Shown piece by piece: positions 1 through 10,689 of a DNA stretch of 64,000 nt. Below the pieces are notes generated by a model. That model was given only the letters and a program-made list of their open reading frames with translations. It did no database searches and was not told the DNA's origin. Numbering within the stretch: the stretch's first letter is position 1; every line of letters starts with the position of its first letter. The DNA comes from Atriophallophorus winterbourni (lineage: Eukaryota; Platyhelminthes; Trematoda; Plagiorchiida; Microphallidae), in contig JACCGJ010003321.1 in NCBI GenBank assembly GCA_013407085.1, forward strand, positions 1-64,000, given 5' to 3'. Made by a program: the position numbers and the translations under genes.

Positions 1-310
1 ATCGTGATGATAACGGCAAAAGATTGCTTAGCGCGTGCTCTAAGCACAGACTTTACCTTGCTTTCCTCCTAAATTCCTTCATTCGCAGCGTCACTGCTTC
101 ACCGGGAAATGTCGATTGACAGCCTTTTTCACGCAAATTGACCACATTGCTATCAGCTACTCGTGGTAAAGATGTGTGCAAGATTGCCGTTCATGCTGGA
201 GCACATGTCTAGAGTCAGGTCATGTGTTTGTCTGTTGGTACCATCTGGTCAAGCTAATGTCGAAATCGTCTTAAGTAAGCGATCTGAGGTCACACTGTTA
301 GAATGGCCCA
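1..310 (+). pseudogene. RTE-type LINE endonuclease fragment
   Basis: The translated fragment resembles the second half of an APE-type endonuclease of RTE-like LINEs (leucine-rich LCSKHRLYLA block, then a broken HS/TW region). It matches the better copies at 41241-42130 (minus) and 52330-53090 (plus). After about position 235 the sequence jumps back to an earlier part of the same domain, giving an out-of-order fusion. No open frame spans the domain, so it is dead. The left edge is cut by the window. Confidence 0.7.
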
Positions 311-664
311 GGAATGATATCTGCGACAGCTGTAGAATTTTTCAGAAAATTGTTCTAACTCATCAGAACTACTGTAAGCGTGCGACCAGCCATTTGTAAG
401 CTGATACGTGGAGCAAATTTTCTTGCCAGTTTCCAACGTGCCCATGCGCATGGAGCGATGGACAGAACATTTTGAAGCGTGGTTTAACTGGCCTCCTGCA
501 CCCACCGATTTCTCTCGAGGCTCCTACTCATATGGGAAAATTTTAGTGTACTCCGGAGGCTTAAACGCCAACGGGCATTGCGTGCTGATGCTTTGTTTCG
601 TCATTGTTCGAAGTTGGTGGTTTCGCTTTAGATTGCTAACTTCAAGTGTTGTTCGACAACATAT
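311..664. other. Unassigned stretch in left arm
   Basis: Short ORFs exist on both strands (290-505 minus, 408-671 plus), and both recur in the right arm simply because the DNA is duplicated. I recognise no domain. It lies between an RTE endonuclease fragment and a Gypsy gag fragment and is probably degraded gag-downstream sequence. Confidence 0.4.
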
Positions 665-990
665 GAGCTAAAGAACGACGATTTTTGAGAAGGATCAGGT
701 TGCAGTATTTATACAGCTCTGCTGGGCAAAGTTTACGCAACAGCAGCCGGACTTTCCATGCATCATCTTGAGCCGACAAAGCAACACGGAAAAGGTGTTC
801 ATAACGTCTGAACCAATTTTTAAACGTGACGTTCGCTTCCGGATCATTGAAAATTCTGCGAAACTGTTCGCAATTCCGTCAACAGAGAGTGGAATAGCAC
901 GTGCTTTTGTGCTTGGTACTTGCTTTTGAAGTAGACATTTCATCAACATCATTTGCCGCTCCAAAGAAATTTCCATCTTAGATTATTCCC
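665..990 (-). pseudogene. Gypsy-type gag fragment
   Basis: On the minus strand one frame reads a gag block with a tryptophan-tyrosine region, a DDAWKVRLLLRKL motif and a following leucine/proline-rich segment. This pattern is typical of gag from metazoan Gypsy elements in which a DDA-xxx-LLLxxL block precedes the nucleocapsid. A second frame gives a 93-codon ORF, so at least one frameshift separates the two halves. The mirror copy is 40550-40880 on plus. No LTR or pol belonging to it is visible nearby. Confidence 0.55.
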
Positions 991-1470
991 TGATTTCGTA
1001 ACTTGAGTAAACCCGTCGCCAAACTGTTACGTTCTTGATATGGAGCTAATCTTGCACCCGTATATGCTTCCCACGATATTGCCCAACCTACTATTGAGAA
1101 AGAAGACGAAGGATTCAGAGAAGTTCGTATGGCAGCTCACTTCCAATAATGACAAACTTGGTTTACTAAACCATATATATAAGTATAGAATGTAAAGGAA
1201 ATAACCTTGTAAAATAGTACATGTAACACCGCTTGTTTTTCCTTGAAAATATTAACTTCCGTTAGTTCGTGCGTGCATCGTAAACGCTCTGTACACGTTT
1301 TGGCCACAGCGATAAACCTTCCATCTCCTGTGCCTTTTCTCCAACGTTCTTCGAGACATTATTGTAGTAATCTGGTCTACTACAAATTGGTAAACCCTCC
1401 GTACACTAATCCTTCGTGAATCTTTCCGGTAAGTCAAACGTTTTTCCGATTATTTTCTTTTCGGCACTTA
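991..1470. other. Unassigned stretch with a 61-codon ORF
   Basis: An arginine-rich minus ORF at 1252-1437 is preserved in the other arm with two or three substitutions. No family is recognised. The rest is AT-rich and without signal. Confidence 0.35.
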
Positions 1471-1474
1471 TTTT

Positions 1475-2647
1475 TTGGGTACATATTTCTGTGTGTTTCG
1501 TTTTTATTTCGCACCTGCTATTTCAATCAGTTTTTTGTCACTTGGACGGTTCATTATGAGTGAATCTAAGCACATATTATTGGCCTCTACGGCCATCACA
1601 GTTCCCAGTTTCGTTACACAGGACCCCGAGTATTCGTTCTACTTTTTTAAACGGAGCTTAGCGCCAAGAATATCGTAGATTACGCAGCGATCTTCTACTA
1701 TTTGACACAAAAACTGCCTACCGACATATTACTGCAGGTTCGCGACGCAGTCCTCACTGCCCCCGAAGGCGACCCCTACCATAGCCTCAAACAAGCTGTG
1801 ATTTCCCGCACGGTCCCGCCCGAACGCGTTAGGCTGCAAGAGCTTTTTGGCGATCTGGAGGTTGTCGGAAGAAAGCCATCTACCATATTAATAGAGATGC
1901 GACGGCTTCTGGGGTCAGCTCGTATGGATAAGTCGTTAATTCGGGAACTTTGGGTCCAGCATGCAGGCTATCCTAGTTTCAGCAAAAAGTACTCCGATAT
2001 CTGAGCTGGCAGAGATGGCGGATGGCATCGTCGAATGCATACACTATCATCCGGATGCTCATATCACCGCCGTAGCAGCAGGACAAACACACACACGAAG
2101 TAGAACCGATGATAACAAAGCTACAGACCTTATGGCTGAGGTAGCAGAATTGCGCAATGAGTTTTAAAGCCTCACACTCAGCCGCAGGCCACAGTCACGC
2201 AGCCCAACCCACCGGCGCTCGAAAAGCCGTATTAATATGCTGGGTTCACCGAAAGTATGGCGAGAAAGCGCAAAGTTGCATAAAGCCTTGCGCATATCAC
2301 ACCTCGCGAGCGAGAAACTTTCGGGCCGACAAGTAACGACGGCTACCGCCGTAGGCCCTAAACTTTCGAGTCGTCTATTCCATATACCTGATAAGCCTAC
2401 TGGCATACATTTTCTGGTAGACACCGGTGCAGAGGTGAGTAGGCTCCCGGTAGATGCGCACACAACGTCTAGCCCATTAAGCCGGCACTTAAAGGCTGCA
2501 AACGGATTCATAATAACAACCTACTGTTAACGCTTTTTGACTCTGGATTTAGGTTTGCGTCGTGAATTTCGCTGGATTTTCACGATCGCCGCGGTCCATT
2601 ATGCCATACTAGGCGTTGACTTCTTGCACGCATTCGATCTTCTTGTA
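1475..2647 (+). pseudogene. CsRn1-like Gypsy gag and protease fragment
   Basis: Translation in shifting frames gives the gag of a second Gypsy element: a start region around MSESKH, then an LPTDILLQVRDAV...HSLKQAV block and an ELAEMADGI block. This is the same order as in the Gypsy gag at 23374-24140. From 2237 the frame encodes a retropepsin-like domain with FLVDTGAEVS and a later LGVDFLHAFDLLVD strand. The left-arm copy has S-R instead of S-V after the active site and a stop near 2528. The right-arm mirror (38893-40064) keeps this part open. The element continues at 3275 beyond an RTE insertion. Confidence 0.75.
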
Positions 2648-3274
2648 GATTCCGACGCTTACTTACTTCACTTTTGTGCGGCTGGCTCCACGGGTGGATT
2701 AGCCGGCTTCATTGATGTCTCGAATCGCACCAACCCACGCACGTCGATCGGAGGCGAGATTGTTGCAGATCGTGATCCAGTCTCGTTCTTACCTGCAAAC
2801 CCCGTAGACGGTACGCAGACCCAGGGTTTCTACATCCTCTTTCACAGTTGACAGCCAGGTTTTCACTTGACCACCTTGCCGCCGACGCCAGGTGCGAACG
2901 GGTTTGGGGTCGAGGGCGAGTTTTGAAAGTGCTGTGTCTCTCTTTCGGAGGACGTGGCCGAAACATTGCAGCCTTCGCCGTTGTATGTGAGCGGAAAGTG
3001 GAGATAGTCCGCTGCAACGCTCTCGTACGGCTGCGTTAGATACTTGGTCAGTATATCGGATGCCCAAGATTACCCTGAGGCACCAATGGTCGAACACTTC
3101 TAATGTGCGTACAGCCTGTGTCCTTAAAGGCCATGTATCGCATCCGTAAAGCAGTACAGGGCGGATCGCTGCTTGTTAAACACGCGTCTTAGTTTTTAGG
3201 CTGATCCCGAGCTGGCGCCAAATGGTGCCCTTCAACTGCAAAAACGCATTACGAGCACGAGATTCCCGACGCTT
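2648..3274 (-). mobile_element. 5'-truncated RTE-type LINE inserted in a Gypsy element
   Basis: The minus strand encodes the C-terminal end of an RTE-type ORF: a 102-codon frame with the RVILGI, RRRLQCFGHVLR and KTWLSTVKEDVE motifs that follow the RT in this group. The 3' end (left side on plus) finishes in a short AAGT-type tail. A 13-14-bp duplication flanks the insert, GATTCCGACGCTT at 2648-2660 and the same with one extra C at 3261-3274. The surrounding Gypsy protease sequence resumes directly after it. The same insertion is in the right arm, so it predates the inverted duplication. Confidence 0.8.
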
Positions 3275-3792
3275 GCAACTGATAGATGGAACTACCCGTC
3301 TTAAAGTTCTTGACACCCCGAGCAGAGACGCGAGGATATCTCCGGTATTTAGCTACGGCGACATCGAACCATCGTATGCCCCTCTGCTTGCGAACTATCT
3401 CAACTTATTCCGCGCATCACCGAATGTACTACCTACAGTCTCCACCCCAGTGGAACACCATATTACCACTAGTGGCCCCCGGTTTACGGAAGACCGAGGC
3501 GATTAACGCCTGAAAAGTTACAGATAGCGCGCAAAGAGTTCCAGCACATGCTGGCATTTGGCATCATACGACCTTCCATTAGCCCTTGGTCTAAGTGCAT
3601 TTTTGGCCAGACTCAGATCGATTTCCTGGGTCATCGACTTTTAGCTTCGGGTAATCGGCCACTGGATGAAAACACGGATGCCATTGTTAACTTCCCAGAG
3701 CCAACAACGTTTAAGGAGCTCCGGCGTTTTCTGGGACTGGTAAACGTTTACCGAAGATTCATCTACATTGCGCACGAATCTCCTAGCCCTTA
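3275..3792 (+). pseudogene. Gypsy pol fragment with RT core deleted
   Basis: This continues the element interrupted at 2660. It includes the segment before RT (TPVEHHITTSGP, then RRLTPEKLQIA and FGIIRPS), then jumps directly to the post-catalytic block KCIFGQTQIDFLGHRL and the LRRFLGLVNVYRRFI motif. The catalytic YxDD part of the reverse transcriptase is therefore absent. Frames are broken around 3490. The mirror copy in the right arm has a further single-base loss. The element stops abruptly at about 3790, where the exon-like repeats begin. Confidence 0.75.
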
Positions 3793-3794
3793 AG

Positions 3795-4955
3795 TGATTT
3801 GCTCCGTTCACTCCATCCAATTGAAAGGCAACGTATGCTGGACGTCAATCGAATCGAATAAAAGACCCTGCCTTAAGGTCTGTCAAATTGACCTTTGCAA
3901 AACATTCAGGCTTCATTCATGTAGAGTTAACATATTTTACTCAATGTTACTCTGGAGTTCGCTAACAATGGTCTCATATTTCTCCATTATTTGAACCCAG
4001 GTTCATGTATACCAGATCTGACATACATTATTCTGTTTGCTTTTTATCAGGTTTCTGACCGGCGATGTATATCCCAATAGATTTAACATAATACTCTAGG
4101 GAATGTGGGAATTTAACTTTGGTTTCCTCGCAAAGGTTTAACGGATGACGAGGATGGTTGTGTTTATCCATCCAATCGAGGTTCCTAAATCTGTTAAACG
4201 TGCATCGAATAGAATCAAAATGGATATATGGCATCTAACTGCTGTGTAATTGAACAGGGAAGTCTTTCTGTCTTCATTCATCTATATATTCCTGATTTCT
4301 GGATTGTCACAATCTTTTTTGCCTACAACGATTGCATAACGCTTCTTGAATTCAACCAAGGTTCATGTATTTGACATGTGACATACGCTGTTCTGTTTCT
4401 CTTGATCAGGTGTATTCTCAACGATGACGATGCTCATGGAATCACGTTCATTCTCATCGGAATCATGAGATTTCAATTCTGTCCAATCCCGATGGTTGCA
4501 CGGATGAATTTGATCGTTGCGTTCACTCCATTCAATTGAAGGCCAACGTATGCTGGACGTTAATCGAATCGAATGGAATAAGAGACCCTGCCTCAAGGGC
4601 TGTCAAGTTGACATTTGCAAAACATCCAGGCTTCATTCATGTAGAGTTAACATATTTTACTCAATATCACTCTGGAGTTTGCTAACAATGGTCTCACATT
4701 TCTCCATTATTTGAACCCAGGTTCATGTATACCAGATCTGACATACTTGTTTCTGTTTGCTTTTTATCGGGTTTCTGACCGGCGATGTAGATCCCAATAG
4801 ATTCAACATAATAATCGTAGGAATGTGGGAATTTTACTTTGGTTTCCTCACAAAGGTTTAACGGATGACGAGGATGGTTGCGTTTATCCATCCAATCGAG
4901 GTACCTAAATCCGTTAAACGTGCATCTGATAGAATCGATAGAACCGCACCCCACT
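3795..4955 (-). repeat. Diverged tandem blocks with exon-like open frames
   Basis: Two copies of a unit of roughly 715 bp lie in direct orientation, and each unit is itself two related blocks of about 350 bp. On the minus strand three blocks carry open frames (4028-4234, 4363-4596, 4694-4954). The first and third encode near-identical peptides containing LNLCEETKVKFPHS and IGIYIAGQKPDKKQTE. The middle one is a diverged relative ending in TPDQEKQNSVCHMSNT. Coding frame is kept between the first and third blocks despite nucleotide changes. I recognise no protein family. The mirror is at 36580-37740. Confidence 0.6.
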
Positions 4956-5653
4956 GATGTTTATGAAGGTTTTCTCTTAATTTGTGTTGACGGTTTTGTT
5001 GGAAGGACAACAAATCTCAAAACAAAAACTCAGATAGCATCGCACGTCACATTATTTAGAAACATCCTAATCAGGAAATATTTGGAAATCAGTGGTATCA
5101 ATCATGTGTCTAAGACCTAAAATTTTGTCATGCTCGTTGTCTCTGGTAGTCACCTTTCTGCAAAACTGATGGGTTAGGTATTTACATCAAGTACTTCGAT
5201 AAATGTTAGGCATAATTTTAATAACATAGTGGTCAGAATTACCGATAGGAGCAAACTTGCGAGCATAAAATATTTTAATTTTATCGGTGAAGGCGAAATA
5301 CAGACAAGGTACAGATCGCGTTGATCAATAAACCATATTTTTAAGAGACAAGATAGAATACATAGATATAGATAGATATTTTTTCTCGATTGAAGTTACG
5401 TGCGGAGAGAGCTATAATGGTCTGACAACCGCTAGTCTCGCACGATTTTTCTGGCTACAAAAAGGACTAGCCTGCTTTACTGCTTGACTCAAATTGGATA
5501 GATCAGTAGTTTATCTAATGTAGCTGTCGCAAGGTTTAACATATATACAAAATTAGATGTTGATATCTATTTCTAATATTGCATACCTCACACCAACAAA
5601 TATGAAGACGCATGTGAATCTTTGACAATAACGTTGTTAAGGTAACGTCAAGT
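4956..5653. other. AT-rich stretch, nothing recognised
   Basis: There is no ORF above about 80 codons and no repeat other than the mirrored arm. A short GATAGATAGATA-like run lies near 5360. Confidence 0.5.
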
Positions 5654-6010
5654 TTGTACCAATTTGCTCTGATTGACCGACAGGAAAGGAATCACACTGA
5701 TCTTGATTTTCGTGTCGAAGAAAAAATCAAACTAGCTCCCATGATAAATTTTACTTTTAAATGTCAAAAATGTCGAATAAATAATCGAGCTCGCATTTGT
5801 TCGCTACTGAACAATTCCGGATTTCGTTATCAACCGGCTATCAACATTCAAATTGTCCCCATCGAGTTAATCCTTCGAATATTTTCAGTGTTCATCAAGG
5901 TTAGATGGTTCGACGTGCTGAAGTATAAAGAAAAAACATCAAAATTGCTTGAATCAAGAGACAGTCTCAGCCTAAGATATCAGAGTGCATGCTCGAGTTT
6001 CATGAATTAG
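5654..6010 (+). CDS. 118-codon ORF of unknown function
   Basis: A basic, isoleucine-rich predicted protein contains a CxxCRxNNRARIC cluster near residues 37-49. There is no signal peptide or transmembrane segment that I can define. The mirror ORF at 35546-35881 has 111 codons because 21 bp are missing in frame, which removes the second half of that cysteine cluster. The start is the first ATG-like codon of the open stretch and is not supported by any signal. It may be an exon of a host gene or part of an unrecognised element. I assign no function. Confidence 0.35.
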   Translation: MYQFALIDRQERNHTDLDFRVEEKIKLAPMINFTFKCQKCRINNRARICSLLNNSGFRYQPAINIQIVPIELILRIFSVFIKVRWFDVLKYKEKTSKLLESRDSLSLRYQSACSSFMN

Positions 6011-7339
6011 GCTAGAATTGCATTAACTTCACGTAAACCGTTCAAATGTATCACCATAATTTTAAAATAAATAGCGATCGGGAAATTACGAAATATTAGA
6101 AAACTAACCAGTTCCAATGCTGAACCACACATTTACAAAATTACCATAATAGAATCGACGCATCACACTAATGAATAAGATTTAATTTTCATTCTACGAA
6201 ACAAGATGGAATTAACTCGAAAAACGGAGATAGTTCAGCTGGAGATATCTGGTCTTGTGTTATTGTCAACGTACATGAAACATCTCACAATCTTTCTTCA
6301 TGCGAAGAATGTAGAAGACGGAACACTGGTAGTATAAAGTATATTGTACGTTCTCTGTAAAGTATCCGTAGAAATATCTGAGTGCTTCTAACGAAAAGAA
6401 TGCAAAATACTATAAACGATCCAGACGAGCTACATTGATGAGAAATGTTATAGATAGACATTATTTGAACCTCACATATAAAAGAAGTTGAGACTGGCTA
6501 TGTTTCTATGAACGTGCTCATAGGTATGTGGATCCTGGTGAAGCATATACAGCTAGAACCCAACATTCTTATATGCATCCATATTTGTTATGTTTACTTA
6601 CGCCTTAGACATTAGAAGTTTGATCAATCAGTTTAATCACATATTGCATATTGTCTCTATTTGCGTTTTTCGATGCATTCACTTCTCAGTTAGCCTTAAC
6701 GTTGGTTTCATCACATACAATATTTAAAACACCGGTTTTCGTTCAATCCAAGAAATTGAGCAACGGTACACCGGATTAGTGCTTACACAGTTGATCGTCA
6801 AGGAAAACCAAGTGTTTAGAATTATAGAATCTAGATTGGCACGTTTGACACAACATTCATGTGCAATATGAACTGAACTGAACTAAAGACGACCAGCTTT
6901 TAAGTCAATACTGTTGCTGGACTCAGAGATCGTTGTGTCTAAGTACAAACACTCAAAATCATTATCTTGTCTCGAGCAAATTCAAATGAGAATATTCATC
7001 TTATTTTTTGACAAATAATACTTTTTATAAATCAAACTACATTCAAGATCCTCACGAATGTAACTCATAACCTTAGCATATTTATTCTTAAAAATACTAC
7101 ATTTATTTTGCAGTTTGCAGTTGTAATCAATCCAGGAACAAGCAACCTGTTATTCTGCGATTCGGAATAAGCCTTTGGCAGTTCTTCTTAGTTAAATTAG
7201 AAAATCCAAGTTCACATTTTCTGCCTAACGCTTATCACGTTTAGCTGAAAATATTTTTTTCAACAATTAAAAATCTTGATACATAGATTGCAACGTAAAT
7301 TCACATATTTTTCAATAATTTTAAGATACAGATATAATG
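6011..7339. other. AT-rich region shared by all three copies
   Basis: There is no convincing coding sequence. From 6493 onward it is also present in the third copy (27753-28316 inverted) and in the right arm (34491-35545), so it belongs to the duplicated module. The site corresponding to about 7080 is where the Gypsy element is inserted in the third copy. Confidence 0.5.
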
Positions 7340-7415
7340 TGTTCTGGGTAGAAGTTGAAACCACCACCCTTGAAGTCCTGAGGTCGCAGGTTCGAGTCCC
7401 GGTGGCGAAATTATT
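7340..7415 (+). repeat. tRNA-like (SINE-head) module with box B
   Basis: The block contains GGTTCGAGTCC at 7389-7399, an exact match to the Pol III box B consensus, followed by CGGTGGCG. The reverse strand translates to ATGTRTCDLRTS, a string commonly produced when tRNA-derived SINEs are conceptually translated. A convincing T-stem does not form (GCAGG against CCCGG), so it is not a functional tRNA gene. Copies lie at 8091-8101, 8794-8804 and 9497-9507, and inverted at 22536-22546 and 34151-34161. Confidence 0.5.
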
Positions 7416-10196
7416 TTCGGTGAATAATTTGTCATCGGATTGAAGACACATCACTTCTTCCCAATAGCGTTGTCTAACTTCTATATCCCTTATCTCGATT
7501 TCAATTTTGTATGTATATGCAAAATTGAATGCCGAATGTTATTGTGTTATTCACGTGATGATGCATTTATGATGAAGCTTTGGCAGTAAGATTGCAGAAA
7601 CACAGAAACGAGCATGCTCATTGACTCGCAATGAACCACGAATTAGTTGTTTCAAAAAGTGGTCTGATCAATCGTTTTCGTGTATATAATAATATTTCTC
7701 ATCAGAATAAAAAAGAAAACGGACACTGTTAGGTGGAATATTCAGCTACAACGTTTGTTAATTATCTGTAGAAACCTGATATAAGTTGAAATAAATTAAG
7801 ATGACATTCTGAGAATTACCGTTTTTTATATCAACTGGATATTGGATATTAGATGAGTTTTTACGTGGAAAAATTAACAACAAAATACATTGATCACTTG
7901 CTTCTTATTAATTCAACCCGATAAATTCCAAATTTGCTTTTCAAAGCAACATGACAAAAAATTGTTTGAAATTCCACCGAAGTATATGGGAAAATGTTAA
8001 TTCGTATTCTCATCAAACCTTGTGATTACGAATATTTTTACATGAAATATTAAAACGATATAATTGTGAGCTTGCAGTCCTGAGGTCGCAGGTTCGAGTC
8101 CCGGTGGCGAAATTATTTTCTGTAAATAATTTGTCATCGGATTGAAAACACATCATGTCTTCCCAATAGCGTTGTCTAACTTCTATATCCCTTATCTCAA
8201 TTTCAATTTTGTATGTATATGCAAAATTGAATGCCGAATGTTATTGTGTTATTCACGTGATGAAGCATTTATGGTGAAGCTTTGGCAGTAAGATTGCAGA
8301 AACACAGAAACGAGCATGCTCATTGACTCGCAATGAACCACGAATTAGTTGTTTCAAAAAGTGGTCTGATCAATCGTTTTCGTGTATATAATAATATTTC
8401 TCATCAGAATAAAGAAGAAAACGGACACTGTTAGGTGGAATATTCAGCTACAACGTTTGTTAATTATCTGTAGAAACCTGATATAAGTTGAAATAAATTA
8501 AGATGACATTCTGAGAATTACCGTTTTTTATATCAACTGGATATTGGATATTAGATGAGTTTTTACGTGGAAAAATTAACAACAAAATACATTGATCACT
8601 TGCTTCCTATTAATTCAACCCGATAAATTCCAAATTTGCTTTTCAAAGCAACATGACAAAAAATTGTTTGAAATTCCACCGAAGTATATGGGAAAAATGT
8701 TAATTCGTATTCTCATCAAACCTTGTGATTACGAATATTTTTACATGAAATATTAAAACGATATAATTGTGAGCTTGCAGTCCTGAGGTCGCAGGTTCGA
8801 GTCCCGGTGGCGAAATTATTTTCTGTAAATAATTTGTCATCGGATTGAAAACACATCATGTCTTCCCAATAGCGTTGTCTAACTTCTATATCCCTTATCT
8901 CAATTTCAATTTTGTATGTATATGCAAAATTGAATGCCGAATGTTATTGTGTTATTCACGTGATGAAGCATTTATGGTGAAGCTTTGGCAGTAAGATTGC
9001 AGAAACACAGAAACGAGCATGCTCATTGACTCGCAATGAACCAAGAATTAGTTGTTTCAAAAAGTGGTCTGATCAATCGTTTTCGTGTATATAATAATAT
9101 TTCTCATCAGAATAAAAAAGAAAACGGACACTGTTAGGTGGAATATTCAGCTACAACGTTTGTTAATTATCTGTAGAAACCTGATATAAGTTGAAATAAA
9201 TTAAGATGACATTCTGAGAATTACCGTTTTTTATATCAACTGGATATTGGATATTAGATGAGTTTTTACGTGGAAAAATTAACAACAAAATACATTGATC
9301 ACTTGCTTCCTATTAATTCAACCCGATAAATTCCAAATTTGCTTTTCAAAGCAACATGACAAAAAATTGTTTGAAATTCCACCGAAGTATATGGGAAAAA
9401 TGTTAATTCGTATTCTCATCAAACCTTGTGATTACGAATATTTTTACATGAAATATTAAAACGATATAATTGTGAGCTTGCAGTCCTGAGGTCGCAGGTT
9501 CGAGTCCCGGTGGCGAAATTATTTTCTGTAAATAATTTGTCATCGGATTGAAAACACATCATGTCTTCCCAATAGCGTTGTCTAACTTCTATATCCCTTA
9601 TCTCAATTTCAATTTTGTATGTATATGCAAAATTGAATGCCGAATGTTATTGTGTTATTCACGTGATGAAGCATTTATGGTGAAGCTTTGGCAGTAAGAT
9701 TGCAGAAACACAGAAACGAGCATGCTCATTGACTCGCAATGAACCACGAATTAGTTGTTTCAAAAAGTGGTCTGATCAATCGTTTTCGTGTATATAATAA
9801 TATTTCTCATCAGAATAAAGAAGAAAACGGACACTGTTAGGTGGAATATTCAGCTACAACGTTTGTTAATTATCTGTAGAAACCTGATATAAGTTGAAAT
9901 AAATTAAGATGACATTCTGAGAATTACCGTTTTTTATATCAACTGAATATTGGATATTAGATGAGTTTTTACGTGAAAAAAACTAACAACAAAATACATT
10001 GATCACTTGCTTACTATTTATTCAACTTGATGAATTCCAAATTTGCTTTTCAACGCAACATGACAAAAATTGTTTGAAATTCCACCGAAGTATATGGAAA
10101 AAATATTAATTCGTATTCTTATTCAACCTTGCAATTAAAAATATTTTTACATGAAATATTAAAACGATATAATTGTGCGCTTCACACGATTTCGAA
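7386..10196 (+). repeat. Four-unit tandem array, about 703 bp per unit
   Basis: Unit starts, measured at the GCAGGTTCG motif, are 7386, 8088, 8791 and 9494, giving periods of 702, 703 and 703. Units differ by only a few bases, except that the fourth is more diverged over its last 250 bp. The internal joins read ...AATTGTGAGCTTGCAGTCCTG..., whereas the end of the last unit reads ...AATTGTGCGCTTCACACG. The right arm (33441-34165) and third copy (21880-22560) have a single unit, so the amplification is specific to the left arm. No long ORF lies within a unit. Confidence 0.95.
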
Positions 10197-10224
10197 AAAA
10201 TGATTTTCTTCAGACTTTCACCAT

Positions 10225-10680
10225 CTAGTTATTTTCTGTTTCTCTTAGTTTCTGGAGCAATATTCTTTTTTCTCTTTTTTCTGAATTGATTGATTCGATC
10301 GACTTTACAAGACAACCTTGAGTACCCAGACACTCCAACTTCACGAGCAATCGGCGGTATGGCACTCTGTCAAACGCCTTACTGAAGTCAATAAAAACGA
10401 CATCGATCGCTTGATCAGAATCAGTCAAAGCACACCAAATTTCTCGGTCCAGAAGTAGATTACTTGCGCATGAGAAATTTTTGGTGAATCCGTGTTGTTT
10501 TAGACACCAACGCCCACACAACAAAAGAAAGATCTCTATTTTCCTCTTGAGCGACTTCTCTAAAGATTTATCCGTTAAAAAAGTCAATATGACGGGTCTG
10601 TAATTGGTTGGACAACTAGGGTCCCTACTCATAAACATTGATTTAATTATACCATGTTTCCAATTTTGTGGCAAAGACAC
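10225..10680 (-). pseudogene. CR1-type LINE reverse transcriptase, N-terminal part
   Basis: A 151-codon frame carries the early RT motifs of CR1/Jockey-like LINEs: NYRPVILTF, the QHGFTK region and the first catalytic block VVFIDFSKAFDRVPY. The frame then runs into an unrelated basic tail (EKREKRILLQKL) and stops before the FADD-type catalytic motif, so it cannot be an active enzyme. It lies downstream, on the minus strand, of the CR1 linker and endonuclease pieces at 10690-12675. Copies are at 21370-21825 and, with a stop, at 32989-33440. Confidence 0.8.
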
Positions 10681-10689
10681 CGAACGTAA

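Noticed and set aside
7340..7415. A functional tRNA gene suggested by GGTTCGAGTCC
   Set aside because: The T-stem does not pair, and no acceptor or anticodon arms can be built. It is repeated within a larger unit and behaves as a SINE-like relic.
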